A DNA stretch of 5,567 nt from Dehalococcoidia bacterium (lineage in GTDB: Bacteria > Chloroflexota > Dehalococcoidia > UBA2979): assembly GCA_004297315.1 (NCBI GenBank), contig SCTU01000103.1, positions 1 to 5,567 on the forward strand. Reading direction: 5' to 3'. Positions 5,148-5,567 of this stretch are shown piece by piece. The translations under genes and the position numbers were made by a program. How positions within the stretch are numbered: position 1 is the stretch's first letter; the number at the start of each line of letters is the position of its first letter. The notes below the pieces were generated by a model, which saw nothing but the letters and a program-made list of their open reading frames with translations, was not told the origin of the DNA and did no database searches.

Positions 5148-5567
5148 CTACTTCGCTGCCTCCACCGCGCGGCGCGCCGCGTCGGCGAAGCCGTCCGCCC
5201 GCACCAGCGCCACCGGCGAGGCGTCGAGGATGCGCAGGCCTTCCTCGACGTTCGTGCCGGCGAGGCGCACCACCGTCGGCTGCGGGAGCACGCCCTGCGT
5301 CTTCGCGTCGATCACGCCCTGCGCGATCACGTCGGTGCGCGCGAGGCCGCCGAAGACGTTGACCAGCACCGCCTTCACGCCCGGGTCGCTGCCGATGATC
5401 CGCAGCGCGGCCACCACCGCCTCCGGGCTGTTCGCCGTGCCGATGTCGAGGAAGTTCGCCGCGTCGCCGCCGGCCATCTTGATCGCGTCGAGCGTCGACA
5501 TCGCGAGGCCGGCGCCGTTCACGAGGCAGCCGATGTTGCCGTCCAGCTTCACGTAGTTCTGGATGCC
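5148..5567 (-). CDS. sucC: Succinate-CoA ligase, beta subunit (C-terminal part, cut by window edge)
   Basis: The last 139 residues of the ADP/GDP-forming beta subunit; the N-terminal ATP-grasp part lies beyond position 5567. The visible reading starts [14 protein letters not shown], matching the [20 protein letters not shown] region of E. coli SucC, with NGAGLAM forming the helix that points at the alpha-subunit phosphohistidine. [21 protein letters not shown] and [16 protein letters not shown] are the other family blocks of the C-terminal domain. An internal GTG at 5550-5552 could be mistaken for a start but codes for the Val of NYVKLDG. The gene ends in TAG at 5148-5150 and is co-directional with sucD. 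Oddity: [13 protein letters not shown] replaces the usual FLDVGGGA-type glycine-rich turn. The nucleotide specificity (ADP or GDP) cannot be read from this part. Confidence 0.95.
   Translation of the reverse strand, partial: [139 protein letters not shown]

Noticed and set aside
1..5567. CRISPR arrays, insertion sequences, attachment sites, riboswitches
   Set aside because: I found no regularly spaced repeats, no transposase or integrase motifs, no target-site duplications beside the tRNA, and no riboswitch core that I could recognise by eye.

Overview
This is an ordinary stretch of a high-GC bacterial chromosome. The best guess for the host is a member of Chloroflexota. That rests mainly on the style of the MiaB protein, with its MGCMVGPK and RPQQF segments, and on an NrtR-like Nudix protein beside an LLM-class (F420-type) oxidoreductase. 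This is an inference from remembered family features, and an actinobacterial host cannot be excluded from the window alone.

Left edge (1-330): low-confidence territory. A stop-free plus-strand frame runs in from the window edge and ends at a TAG at 208-210, so it could be the tail of a gene. An antisense reading in the same codon register is almost as plausible. A strong GC-only hairpin lies at 154-187, and weaker stem-loops follow before the stop of the next gene.

Centre (3382 down to 331, minus strand): in transcription order, tRNA-Ser(GCU) with an encoded CCA, then miaB (tRNA 2-methylthio-N6-isopentenyladenosine synthase), a Nudix/winged-helix protein of NrtR type, and an LLM-class flavin/F420-dependent oxidoreductase. 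The three protein genes are separated by only 6 and 2 bases and almost certainly form one transcription unit. A promoter-like -35/-10 pair sits just upstream of the tRNA. No terminator is seen between the tRNA and miaB, so one transcript may cover all four.

Right of centre (3630-4109, plus strand): a short membrane-anchored protein of unknown function, divergent from the tRNA and convergent with sucD. It uses more A/T-ending codons than its neighbours.

Right edge (5567 down to 4223, minus strand): the 3' part of sucC and a complete sucD, the two subunits of ADP/GDP-forming succinate-CoA ligase of the TCA cycle. They are followed by an intrinsic terminator whose stem begins at the last base of the sucD stop codon.

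No novel multi-gene system is evident. The points that deserve a second look are the degenerate Nudix box in the NrtR-like protein, the altered CoA-loop of SucD with a matching oddity in SucC, the unknown two-cysteine anchored protein, and the unresolved left edge.
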